NCBI GenBank assembly: GCA_025453475.1
Contig: JALOQH010000002.1
Span: 1 to 20,337, forward strand
Direction: 5' to 3'
DNA: 20,337 bases
Origin: an archaeon
GTDB lineage: Archaea; Nanobdellota; Nanobdellia; Pacearchaeales; GW2011-AR1
Shown here: positions 6,455-12,259 of the stretch, one piece after another
Layout of the letters: every line of letters begins with the position of its first letter
Numbering within the stretch: position 1 is the stretch's first letter
Translations under genes and position numbers: made by a program
Notes under the pieces: model-generated
What the model saw: the letters and a program-made list of their open reading frames with translations, nothing else
The model's database searches: none
Told to the model about the DNA's origin: nothing

Positions 6455-6949
6455 ATGGCTAAAAAGGCAAAAAAACCAAAACCCTACTCTTTCCGGATAG
6501 TCAGGGGGTATAATGTCTCAATCCGTCAAACCTCTTTCTTTTATCCTTCCAACGGAACGCACGAGGAACTTGACACGTTCATGCAGACTGTCTGGCCGGC
6601 ATTTCAAAATCTTGCTCCGTTTATAACAAAAGGCAATATTCCCTCATTTCTTGAGAAAATCCTTAATTCAGAAGTCTGCGACAGGATGAAAGCGCATGGA
6701 AGAACAAGATTAACAAAAATCTCGCTTAGAGATTTTTGCCAGACTCTCTCCGAAGATATGGCTTTCTACGTTAAGTCAATTGGTGTGGAAAAAGCTGAAG
6801 ACCCTATCTACGAATTCAAGGAAGGCCACCTCGAAGGTTATTTGGCAAGAGCAAAATCCTCCCTGGTAGGTTATTCTCCAGATGGCAGAATGTACACCTC
6901 CCAAGCCGAAGAAGAAGCTGAAATAACCAAAGAACAACCCATAAAATAA
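6455..6949 (+). CDS. hypothetical protein, 164 aa
   Basis: I do not recognise this protein. It has a short Lys-rich start (MAKKAKKPKP), a mixed alpha/beta-looking middle, and an acidic tail (EEEAEITKEQ). There are no membrane segments and no metal-binding cysteine pairs. Coding is supported by an ATG with a TATA-like box in front, by codon choices like the neighbouring genes, and by an uninterrupted frame that fills the gap between bud32 and tRNA-Gln. It converges on the tRNA, ending 14 nt before the tRNA 3' end. A nucleic-acid-binding role is possible from the basic start, but that is speculation. Confidence 0.7.
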   Translation: MAKKAKKPKPYSFRIVRGYNVSIRQTSFFYPSNGTHEELDTFMQTVWPAFQNLAPFITKGNIPSFLEKILNSEVCDRMKAHGRTRLTKISLRDFCQTLSEDMAFYVKSIGVEKAEDPIYEFKEGHLEGYLARAKSSLVGYSPDGRMYTSQAEEEAEITKEQPIK

Positions 6950-6963
6950 TTATAAAATAAAAA

Positions 6964-7036
6964 TAGCCCCGCGCGGATTCGAACCGCGGTCCCAGGCGCC
7001 AAAGGCCTGTATACTTGACCACTATACTACGGGGCT
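6964..7036 (-). tRNA. tRNA-Gln (anticodon TTG)
   Basis: The minus strand gives a 73-nt cloverleaf: acceptor AGCCCCG/CGGGGCT, anticodon stem CAGGC/GCCTG with loop CTTTGGC (anticodon TTG), T-stem CGCGG/CCGCG with loop TTCGAAT, discriminator A73, no CCA. The A1-U72 pair and the CTTTGG loop are typical of archaeal tRNA-Gln. The alternative reading TGG (Pro) would break the anticodon stem. A TATA-like TTTAATAA on the minus strand near 7062-7069 is about 25 nt upstream and lies just beyond the stop codon of the gene at 7071. Confidence 0.92.
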
Positions 7037-7070
7037 ATTAGAAATAATGGCTTTGCTTAGTTTATTAAAG

Positions 7071-7418
7071 TTATTGCTTGCTCACTTCTGCCAGACCGAT
7101 TTTATTCAGCTGGAATTGAGGTAATTTGAGCAAATCAATCATTTTCTCCAAACCCTCTTTCTGCTCATGCTTCAAAACAATTGTTCCTGGACTAAACCTC
7201 CCAATTTGATGGAAAGGATTTGTCATTAACACAGCTCCCCCTCCGACAAGATAAATCTGGCACCTTGCATCAAGTCTATGCCCGAAATCATGGGCATTTT
7301 GGCTGCAATCAGAAGCTGCCTCCGAAGAAATTTCCTGAAAAGGCTCAGAGGGTGCATATTCATGCCCATAAGCATTGATATTGAAATAACATGCTCTGAA
7401 TAATTCAGGTCTGCTCAT
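7071..7418 (-). CDS. hypothetical protein, 115 aa
   Basis: I do not recognise this protein. It contains a His- and aromatic-rich N-terminal half (for example NINAYGHEYAP and NAHDFGHRLDARC) and a hydrophobic strand IYLVGGGAVLM at about residues 55-65. There is no signal peptide, and its three Cys are scattered. It starts with ATG at 7418; a TATA-like box on the minus strand at 7441-7448 ends 22 nt upstream. It lies upstream of tRNA-Gln on the same strand, so together with the 164-aa gene it brackets the tRNA. Function unknown. Confidence 0.65.
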   Translation of the reverse strand: MSRPELFRACYFNINAYGHEYAPSEPFQEISSEAASDCSQNAHDFGHRLDARCQIYLVGGGAVLMTNPFHQIGRFSPGTIVLKHEQKEGLEKMIDLLKLPQFQLNKIGLAEVSKQ

Positions 7419-7468
7419 TATAAAATAACAAATAAGGGATTTTTAAATAAATCTGTGCTCTGATAAGA

Positions 7469-7621
7469 TTAAATCTTTATCCCGCTGTCCTTCGGATTCT
7501 TCGAATGCTGGTCCATTTCTCCACTCATCAGGCAATCCCAGCACGGCCTCACTGTGCCGTCCTTGCCCACTATTCTCTGCGAGCCGTTGCACTTTGGGCA
7601 TTTCTTCTTTTCGTTTTCCAT
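7469..7621 (-). CDS. 50-aa zinc-ribbon protein
   Basis: The minus strand encodes MENEKKKCPKCNGSQRIVGK and onward, 50 residues, with two cysteine pairs, C8-P-K-C11 and C27-W-D-C30, spaced as in a zinc ribbon. A longer frame through the same bases (7443-7634) has no such pattern and is rejected. The ATG at 7621 is supported by a minus-strand box (7644-7651) ending 22 nt upstream. The product is small and charged, ending SKNPKDSGIKI. It resembles the many tiny archaeal zinc-ribbon proteins of unknown role, and a nucleic-acid or protein adaptor is a reasonable guess. It lies downstream of L44e-S3Ae but has its own promoter. Confidence 0.85.
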   Translation of the reverse strand: MENEKKKCPKCNGSQRIVGKDGTVRPCWDCLMSGEMDQHSKNPKDSGIKI

Positions 7622-7643
7622 GAAAAATAGACAAAATGGGACT

Positions 7644-7651
7644 ATTAAAAA
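7644..7651 (-). promoter_or_regulatory. TATA-like box of the zinc-ribbon gene
   Basis: On the minus strand this reads TTTTTAAT and ends 22 nt before the ATG at 7621. It supports the 50-aa gene over the competing frame. Confidence 0.5.
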
Positions 7652-7668
7652 TTTCCTATATTGCAGAA

Positions 7669-8217
7669 TTAAGCCAGTTCAAAAACCCTGATCTCGCATA
7701 AAGCAAGGGGATAAATCTTCTTCAATTTGACAAAAAGCTCCTTCTGAATCTTGTTTGTCATAATCTCTGAAAATCCTTCCTTGATTGTTCTCGCTTTGAG
7801 ATGTTCTCCCAAAAATTTCTTTGCGCTCTCCCTGAGCTCCCTTCTGACACTTCTCGAAACCTTGTTCCTGGTTATCATAAATGGCTTGACTCTTGCTTTC
7901 CCGTCCTTTAATTCGACAACAAACGAATCTTCGACATAATCAATTCCTGTCCTCATCATCCTTCTGATATACGAGCCAACAAGTTCCAAAGAGATAGGCT
8001 CTCCTTCCAAACCCTCGGCAGCTTTCTTTATCTTCAGCTTCAACTCAAAATTCTTGCCTTTTAGGCTTCTTGTCAAATCCAGCTTCACAATCCTCCCCTC
8101 AAGCTCCTCCATCGAACCAGCATAGAGGTGAATTTTCGCAGCAGTCATCGGAGCTTTAGCCTCGAAAAAGCTCTTCTTTGCGCCCTTCTTGACCTTGATT
8201 ATTTTTTCTTCTGCCAT
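7669..8217 (-). CDS. rps3ae: 30S ribosomal protein S3Ae (eS1)
   Basis: eS1/S3Ae is an archaeal-eukaryotic small-subunit protein near the mRNA exit. The 182-aa protein starts MAEEKIIKVKKGAKKSFFEA, then has the family pattern GRIVKLDLTRSLKGKNFELKLKI, the SYIRRMMRTGIDYVEDSFVV segment (about 94-113), and a basic RNRNKV-like stretch MITRNKVSRSVRRELRE. Family length is about 190-220, so this is on the short side. A much earlier in-frame start at 8310 would run back through L44e and is rejected. AAGGAG lies just before the ATG, and the L44e stop is 8 nt upstream, so it is the second gene of an L44e-S3Ae operon. Confidence 0.95.
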   Translation of the reverse strand: MAEEKIIKVKKGAKKSFFEAKAPMTAAKIHLYAGSMEELEGRIVKLDLTRSLKGKNFELKLKIKKAAEGLEGEPISLELVGSYIRRMMRTGIDYVEDSFVVELKDGKARVKPFMITRNKVSRSVRRELRESAKKFLGEHLKARTIKEGFSEIMTNKIQKELFVKLKKIYPLALCEIRVFELA

Positions 8218-8225
8218 TTTTCTCC

Positions 8226-8555
8226 TTATTTGGAAACTTTCTCCCCGACTTCTATTCTTCCTGAGCGTATTGCTGTTTTCATGCCCTTGCTTTTCCCGCA
8301 TATCTTGCACTTATAAAGAACAGTCAGTCTCTTTGTGACTTTTGTCTTCATCTTTCTTGATTTGACAGCCATCTTGCTGTACCTTCCCTTGTTTCCATAA
8401 CCGGTTGTTAATCCTCTGGCGTTTGTTCTGGACTTCCCGCCTCTTGAAAGAGGATGCGTCGAACTTCTTGCTCTCTGCTTTGCAATAGAAATAGCCTGCT
8501 GAGTATGTTTTCTGCAGTATGGGCAATATCTTCTTGTTTCCTTTGGTAGTTTCAT
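8226..8555 (-). CDS. rpl44e: 50S ribosomal protein L44e (eL42)
   Basis: eL42/L44e lies near the ribosomal E site. The 109-aa protein is slightly longer than the usual 92-94 aa. It starts MKLPKETRRYCPYCRKHTQ, with zinc ligands CPYC (11-14) and a second pair CKIC (about 83-86), and has the conserved basic, Gly-rich middle with GGKSRTNARGLTTGYGNKG. It leads the operon with S3Ae. Unlike nearly all other first genes here, its nearest good TATA box (8637-8644) is 81 nt away, which predicts a structured leader of roughly 55-60 nt. In many archaea L44e is followed directly by S27e, but here S27e is 2 kb away on the other strand. Confidence 0.96.
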   Translation of the reverse strand: MKLPKETRRYCPYCRKHTQQAISIAKQRARSSTHPLSRGGKSRTNARGLTTGYGNKGRYSKMAVKSRKMKTKVTKRLTVLYKCKICGKSKGMKTAIRSGRIEVGEKVSK

Positions 8556-8636
8556 ATTATTTGAGATTGATTAGATAAGCTAACCTCGCCCAATTCTAAG
8601 CAAGGGTGCGCTTGTATTTCTCTATGATTTGAACGC
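8556..8636 (-). promoter_or_regulatory. putative long 5' leader of the L44e-S3Ae mRNA
   Basis: No TATA box sits at the usual 20-22 nt from the ATG. The leader can form a hairpin in RNA: CCTTGC pairs with GCGAGG (8584-8605), with a 10-nt loop. The hairpin needs a G-U pair and works only in the minus-strand RNA. A regulatory role, such as ribosomal autoregulation, is inference. Confidence 0.35.
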
Positions 8637-8644
8637 TTTTTAAG
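8637..8644 (-). promoter_or_regulatory. TATA-like box of the L44e-S3Ae operon
   Basis: On the minus strand this reads CTTAAAAA and ends 81 nt before the L44e ATG. It is back to back with the S15 box at 8685-8692. Confidence 0.4.
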
Positions 8645-8684
8645 CCTTTTGCTTTTGCAAGTCATAGAACTGCATAATCGAAAC

Positions 8685-8692
8685 CTTTTAAT
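8685..8692 (+). promoter_or_regulatory. TATA box of the S15-nuclease unit
   Basis: CTTTTAAT, preceded by GAAAC, ends 22 nt before the ATG at 8715. It supports that start over one at 8649, which would begin upstream of the box. Confidence 0.5.
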
Positions 8693-8714
8693 ACCGTCTT
8701 ATCAAAAAATTATA

Positions 8715-9134
8715 ATGACAGAGGATCTGAAAACTCCGCAGCGAGAAACTTCACAGCAGGAGCGAGAAAGTTCGCAGCAAGAGAGTTTGCAGAAACCAGA
8801 AAAGGAAAAGCCGTCATGGCTCAAGATGAAGCCCGCTGAATTGGAAAAAATAGTCGTAGAGCTATACAAACAGGGCGAGCCAATCGCCAAGATAGGATTA
8901 ATTCTCAGGGACAAGCATGGAATTCCAAAGGCAAAGCTTCTTGGGAAGAGAATAGCCCAGATTCTGAAGGATGCAAAAGTCGCGCTTAGGAATGAAAACG
9001 AAATCACCACGAAAAGGATGAACTCTCTAAAAGCTCATATAGAAAAGCACAAACACGATCAGCCTGCAAAGAAAAAGCACGTCGCTCATATGTGGGCCAT
9101 TAAAAGAGCTGAAAATAACTCAATTATATCTTAA
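8715..9134 (+). CDS. rps15: 30S ribosomal protein S15 (uS15) with atypical N-terminus
   Basis: uS15 binds 16S rRNA in the platform. The 139-aa protein has the S15 core from about residue 34: WLKMKPAELEKIVVELYKQG, then IGLILRDKHGIPKAKLLGKR, which is a clear archaeal/eukaryotic signature, and a closing KKKHVAHMWAIKRAENN. Archaeal S15 normally begins with a conserved basic stretch of the MARMHSRxKGKSGS type. Here it is replaced by about 33 residues rich in Gln, Glu and Ser, with an internal echo (ETSQQERESSQQES). The DHH nuclease follows after 28 nt, an S15-RecJ-like pairing also seen in other archaea. Confidence 0.93.
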   Translation: MTEDLKTPQRETSQQERESSQQESLQKPEKEKPSWLKMKPAELEKIVVELYKQGEPIAKIGLILRDKHGIPKAKLLGKRIAQILKDAKVALRNENEITTKRMNSLKAHIEKHKHDQPAKKKHVAHMWAIKRAENNSIIS

Positions 9135-9162
9135 TCATATTCAAAAGAGGTAAGTCAAGGGA

Positions 9163-10479
9163 ATGTTATCTGCAATAAAGTCAGCAATAGAAAGAATAGA
9201 TATTCTTTCAAAAACAAAACCAATAACAATCATAAGCCATTTTGATACAGACGGCATAACCTCTGCTGCAATCTTCTCCCGCGCCCTCCAAAGATGGAAT
9301 AAAAAGTTCTCCGTAAAAATACTAAAAAGCCTCGAAGAAACCCACATCCTCGCTCTCCCGGAAGATAATCTCCTGGTTTTTCTAGACCTTGCTTCAAACT
9401 CAATGAGATATCTAAAGAACAAGAAAACAGATATATTCATACTGGATCACCACGAGATAACAGATGAGATTCCTTCAAATGTCACCATGATAAATCCTCA
9501 CCTCTATGACAAGGAGCCAATGTCTGGTGCAGCAGTGGCTTATCTCTTTGCTAAATCCCTCTCTCCAGAGAATAAAGACCTTGCCAATCTCGCAGTAATA
9601 GGCATGGTTGGAGATTCTCTTGAAAAGAATCTGGGAAGAGTCTACGATGAAATCCTTCGTGACTCAAACACCGTAATAAAGAAAGGACTTCTGCTCTATC
9701 CTTCAACACGCCCGCTGGATAAGGCTCTTGAATACTCTTCGAGCATGTATATCCCGGGAGTCACAGGGTCATATCTTGGAGTTCTCGAGCTCCTAAGAGA
9801 CGCGAACATCCAAAAAACAGAAGATAGATACAAATCAATTCACGAACTCACGGATGAAGAAATGTCCAGACTGATAACTTCCATAATGCTCAGAATGGTT
9901 GGGCATGATACTACCCAGGAAATGATTGGAAATCTGTATCTTGTCAAATTTTTCAACAAACTTGAAGACGCAAGGGAGTTTTCAGCCCTTATTAATGCCT
10001 GCAGCAGGATGGATAATCCCGAAATAGCCCTTGGTTTTTGTCTCGGCAACAGAAAATACATTGAACAGGCAGAAAAAGTCTATATAGAATACAAACAGCA
10101 TCTTGTTTCAGCCCTGCGTTATGTCTCAGAAACAGACAAAATCACCGGAAACCATTATGCAATTATAAACGCAAAAGACAGGATAAAGGATACAATAATT
10201 GGCACTGTCGCATCGATAATCTCTCACTCTCCGGCCTATCCCCAGGGCACAATAATAGTCGCTCTTGCCTATAATGAAGATAAAATCAAAGTCTCTGCAA
10301 GAATGTCCGGCAAAGAAGGCAAGAATGTAAGGGAAGTTCTAAGCAAAGTCGTTGTTCCTCTTGGCGGAGAAGTTGGCGGGCACCCAAATGCCGCAGGCTG
10401 CCTCATCTTAAGGGAGCAAGAATCTCAGTTTATCCAGGAACTTCAAAAAGTCCTCGAAGTTGAGCCCATAAAGGTTTAA
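9163..10479 (+). CDS. DHH/DHHA1 phosphoesterase, archaeal RecJ-like (GAN-type) nuclease
   Basis: Archaeal RecJ-like proteins, including the GINS-associated nuclease GAN, degrade single-stranded DNA or RNA from the 5' end. The 438-aa protein has the DHH domain motifs HFDTDG (26-31), FLDLAS (73-78), LDHHE with D95-H96-H97, and IGMVGDS, with metal ligands Asp28, Asp30, Asp95 and His96 recognisable. The C-terminal DHHA1 domain ends in GGEVGGHPNAAGC. All catalytic motifs look intact. It follows S15 in one operon, and Gins51 is encoded at 1268, so a GINS-linked role is plausible. Other archaeal DHH proteins act on RNA, so the substrate is not settled by sequence alone. Confidence 0.92.
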   Translation: MLSAIKSAIERIDILSKTKPITIISHFDTDGITSAAIFSRALQRWNKKFSVKILKSLEETHILALPEDNLLVFLDLASNSMRYLKNKKTDIFILDHHEITDEIPSNVTMINPHLYDKEPMSGAAVAYLFAKSLSPENKDLANLAVIGMVGDSLEKNLGRVYDEILRDSNTVIKKGLLLYPSTRPLDKALEYSSSMYIPGVTGSYLGVLELLRDANIQKTEDRYKSIHELTDEEMSRLITSIMLRMVGHDTTQEMIGNLYLVKFFNKLEDAREFSALINACSRMDNPEIALGFCLGNRKYIEQAEKVYIEYKQHLVSALRYVSETDKITGNHYAIINAKDRIKDTIIGTVASIISHSPAYPQGTIIVALAYNEDKIKVSARMSGKEGKNVREVLSKVVVPLGGEVGGHPNAAGCLILREQESQFIQELQKVLEVEPIKV

Positions 10480-10507
10480 ACCCAATGCCTTGTAAAAGTA
10501 AGCAAAT

Positions 10508-10515
10508 CTTTAAAT
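10508..10515 (+). promoter_or_regulatory. TATA box of the S27e-aIF2-alpha-Nop10 operon
   Basis: CTTTAAAT ends 22 nt before the S27e ATG. Confidence 0.5.
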
Positions 10516-10537
10516 CCCCTTAAAATACATAATTTCT

Positions 10538-10729
10538 ATGGCAAATACCCGCAAAAACCCCCGGAGCAAATTCCTCAGGATAGTCTGCCCCAGATGCAAA
10601 AAACAGAAGACAGTATTTGGAAAAGCCACCACTCTCGTCAAATGCGAAGGATGCAACTATCTTCTTCTGCAAACAAAGGGCGGAAAATCAAAAATCCGTG
10701 CCCCAATAAAAGAGGTGCTTTGGAAATGA
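10538..10729 (+). CDS. rps27e: 30S ribosomal protein S27e (eS27)
   Basis: eS27 is a zinc-ribbon small-subunit protein. The 63-aa product has ligands C17-P-R-C20 and C36-E-G-C39, with the family pattern FLRIVCPRC, QKTVFGKATT, VKCEGCNYLLLQTKGGKSKI. It overlaps the aIF2-alpha start by four bases (ATGA), which signals translational coupling. It is the first gene of an S27e-aIF2-alpha-Nop10 operon, an order conserved across archaea. Confidence 0.97.
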   Translation: MANTRKNPRSKFLRIVCPRCKKQKTVFGKATTLVKCEGCNYLLLQTKGGKSKIRAPIKEVLWK

Positions 10730-11430
10730 GCGATATCAAAGAAGACGACATAGTGATGTGCACTGTGAAGAAGATAGAAGGCACAACTGTCTTTGTAGAC
10801 ATAGATGATAACGGCTCGGGAACAATCGTCTTCTCAGAAGTTGCAGCAGGAAGAATCAGAAATATAAGGGAGTACGTAATTGTTGGAAAAAAGATAGTCT
10901 GCAAGATTCTCAGCATAGAAAAAGGCAACGTTCACCTTAGCTTAAGAAGAGTCACTGCAAAAGAAAAAGAAGAAATGAAAGAGAGGTATGAAAAAGAAAG
11001 AACACTTCTTGGAATGCTAAAGGCGTCATCAAAAAAGCCCGGGGAAATTCTGGCAAAAATAAAGGAAAAACTCGGAATTCTCGAGTTTCTTGAAGAAGCA
11101 AAAACAAATCCCTCTGAAATAGAAAAATTCCTTCCGAAATCAGAAGCCCAAACCCTGATAAAAATCATCTCCGAAAAGAAAGAAAAGGAAAAAGAAGCCA
11201 AAAAAGTAATCTCGGTTCGTTCTTTGTCAGAATCCGGAATAAATGATATCAAATCTTTTCTCCAGTCGGCAAAGGGAGTTGAAATCCGCTATCTCGGCTC
11301 TTCAAAATTCTCGGTTTCGTCAACAGGAAAAGACTTCAAGGACGCAAATCACCGCGTTCAGGCAGCAATAGACGTTTTGAAAGGCAAAATCAAGGAAAAA
11401 AAGGTTATCTTCGAGTGCGAGGAAAAGTAA
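10726..11430 (+). CDS. eif2a: translation initiation factor aIF2, alpha subunit
   Basis: aIF2-alpha is part of the heterotrimer that carries Met-tRNA-i to the small subunit. The 234-aa protein starts MSDIKEDDIVMCTVKKIEGT, an S1-type OB fold (about 1-85) with GKKIVCKILSIEKGNVHLSLRR. A helical middle domain with KERYEKERTLLGML-like and Lys/Glu-rich segments follows, then the C-terminal alpha/beta domain (about 160-234) with KGVEIRYLGSSKFSVSS. It is shorter than the common 260-275 aa, mainly in the middle helical domain. An earlier start at 10594 only reads through S27e in another frame and is rejected. It begins inside the S27e stop (ATGA). Confidence 0.95.
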   Translation: MSDIKEDDIVMCTVKKIEGTTVFVDIDDNGSGTIVFSEVAAGRIRNIREYVIVGKKIVCKILSIEKGNVHLSLRRVTAKEKEEMKERYEKERTLLGMLKASSKKPGEILAKIKEKLGILEFLEEAKTNPSEIEKFLPKSEAQTLIKIISEKKEKEKEAKKVISVRSLSESGINDIKSFLQSAKGVEIRYLGSSKFSVSSTGKDFKDANHRVQAAIDVLKGKIKEKKVIFECEEK

Positions 11431-11488
11431 TTTAAAATGGGAAATAAGAATGGTTGCTGGACTCCTAGAACCCGCTGGAGGTTGTAGA

Positions 11489-11617
11489 ATGAATCTCAAA
11501 AAATGCCGGGTTTGCGGCAATTACACGTTAAAAGAAGTTCATTGCGATAAGCCTGTCAAAGACGCGCATTACAAGTTCTTGAAAATTCGGGATGTCAAAG
11601 AACAGCCTAAATCCTGA
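11489..11617 (+). CDS. nop10: H/ACA RNP protein Nop10, truncated form
   Basis: Nop10 stabilises Cbf5 in H/ACA ribonucleoproteins, which make pseudouridine in rRNA. The 42-aa protein begins MNLKKCRVCGNYTLKEVHCD, matching the family start (KCxxCGxYTL) with C6 and C9. Archaeal Nop10 is usually 55-60 aa with a second CxxC to complete a zinc site. Here only C19 (with H18) is seen, and the typical HPPRFSPEDPYGEYRR helix is replaced by AHYKFLKIRDVKEQ. GGAGG (11477-11481) lies 7 nt before the ATG. An in-frame ATG at 11450 would add 13 residues not typical of the family. It is the third gene after S27e and aIF2-alpha, which fits the conserved order. Confidence 0.88.
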   Translation: MNLKKCRVCGNYTLKEVHCDKPVKDAHYKFLKIRDVKEQPKS

Positions 11618-11631
11618 AGCAAATCAGTCAA

Positions 11632-12201
11632 TCACCAATTCGCAAGAAGCTTTATTCTGCCGTCAACAATCAAATGCAGCAAGAAACCAAGCATCCCAAA
11701 TAAGGGAAACATGACTCTATTCAATGTCTCTGGCCAGAATATCGTGGCAATTACAAATAAGAAAATGCCGTAAATCAGCATTGTAATAAGATTATGAAAG
11801 CATCTGTCGTCATATGCGTAAAGCGGCCTTGCCCTGCCTGCAATAATGTAATAAACAAGAACCGGAGCAAAAAACAGCAGAAGATACCGGTCATACCAAA
11901 GAGATTCCTTGTTCTTGGAATTTGTCTTCTTTATCAAAAAGTCAGTATCTGGAAGAAAATTGCTGTAAATAAAGAGCAGTAATGAAACAAATAAAGAGCC
12001 AAAAATGTTAATATCAAATACAAGACTCATAAGCACATAAAAGCATATCAGGGGAATAACTATCCTCTTAAAAGCCCATTTGACAAAATCAAAATGCTCA
12101 AGAACCTCGCTTTCCACATGATGGTATTTATGCGGGCGGGGAATAGAGCTGGCAATCAGATTATCCCAATATCTTGCAATTTTACCTCTTGTTTTCTTCA
12201 T
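11632..12201 (-). CDS. multi-pass membrane protein, divergent DUF457/YdjM-like
   Basis: The 189-aa protein has four or five hydrophobic segments. Three sites match the DUF457 putative metal-dependent membrane hydrolase pattern seen more clearly in the gene at 15922: FLPDTDFL (compare LLPDIDSP), DDRCFHNLI (compare KHRGVFHSM) and GFLLHLIVDGRIKL (compare GYSSHLFADCFT). The His of the HRG part is replaced by Asp, so it is a divergent relative at best. The N-terminus is basic and has PHKYHHVE. Enzymatic function is unproved for the family. It starts with ATG at 12201, with a TATA-like TTAATAA element about 24 nt upstream. It is convergent with Nop10 and 14 nt from it. Confidence 0.75.
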   Translation of the reverse strand: MKKTRGKIARYWDNLIASSIPRPHKYHHVESEVLEHFDFVKWAFKRIVIPLICFYVLMSLVFDINIFGSLFVSLLLFIYSNFLPDTDFLIKKTNSKNKESLWYDRYLLLFFAPVLVYYIIAGRARPLYAYDDRCFHNLITMLIYGIFLFVIATIFWPETLNRVMFPLFGMLGFLLHLIVDGRIKLLANW

Positions 12202-12259
12202 CTTGGTATAATAAACAAAAAATCATTAATAAAGGTTTAGCTAATCGCTGCTGCATAAA

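Noticed and set aside
6964..7036. Reading this tRNA as tRNA-Pro (TGG)
   Set aside because: It would require shifting the anticodon loop and would break the 5-bp stem CAGGC/GCCTG. The CTTTGG loop and A1-U72 pair fit tRNA-Gln.
7443..7634. 63-aa minus-strand frame
   Set aside because: It overlaps the 50-aa zinc-ribbon frame, which has two CxxC pairs and a well-placed promoter. The longer frame has no recognisable features.
11450..11488. In-frame upstream ATG extending Nop10 by 13 residues
   Set aside because: The added residues do not resemble Nop10, and a GGAGG with good spacing precedes the ATG at 11489. It cannot be fully excluded.
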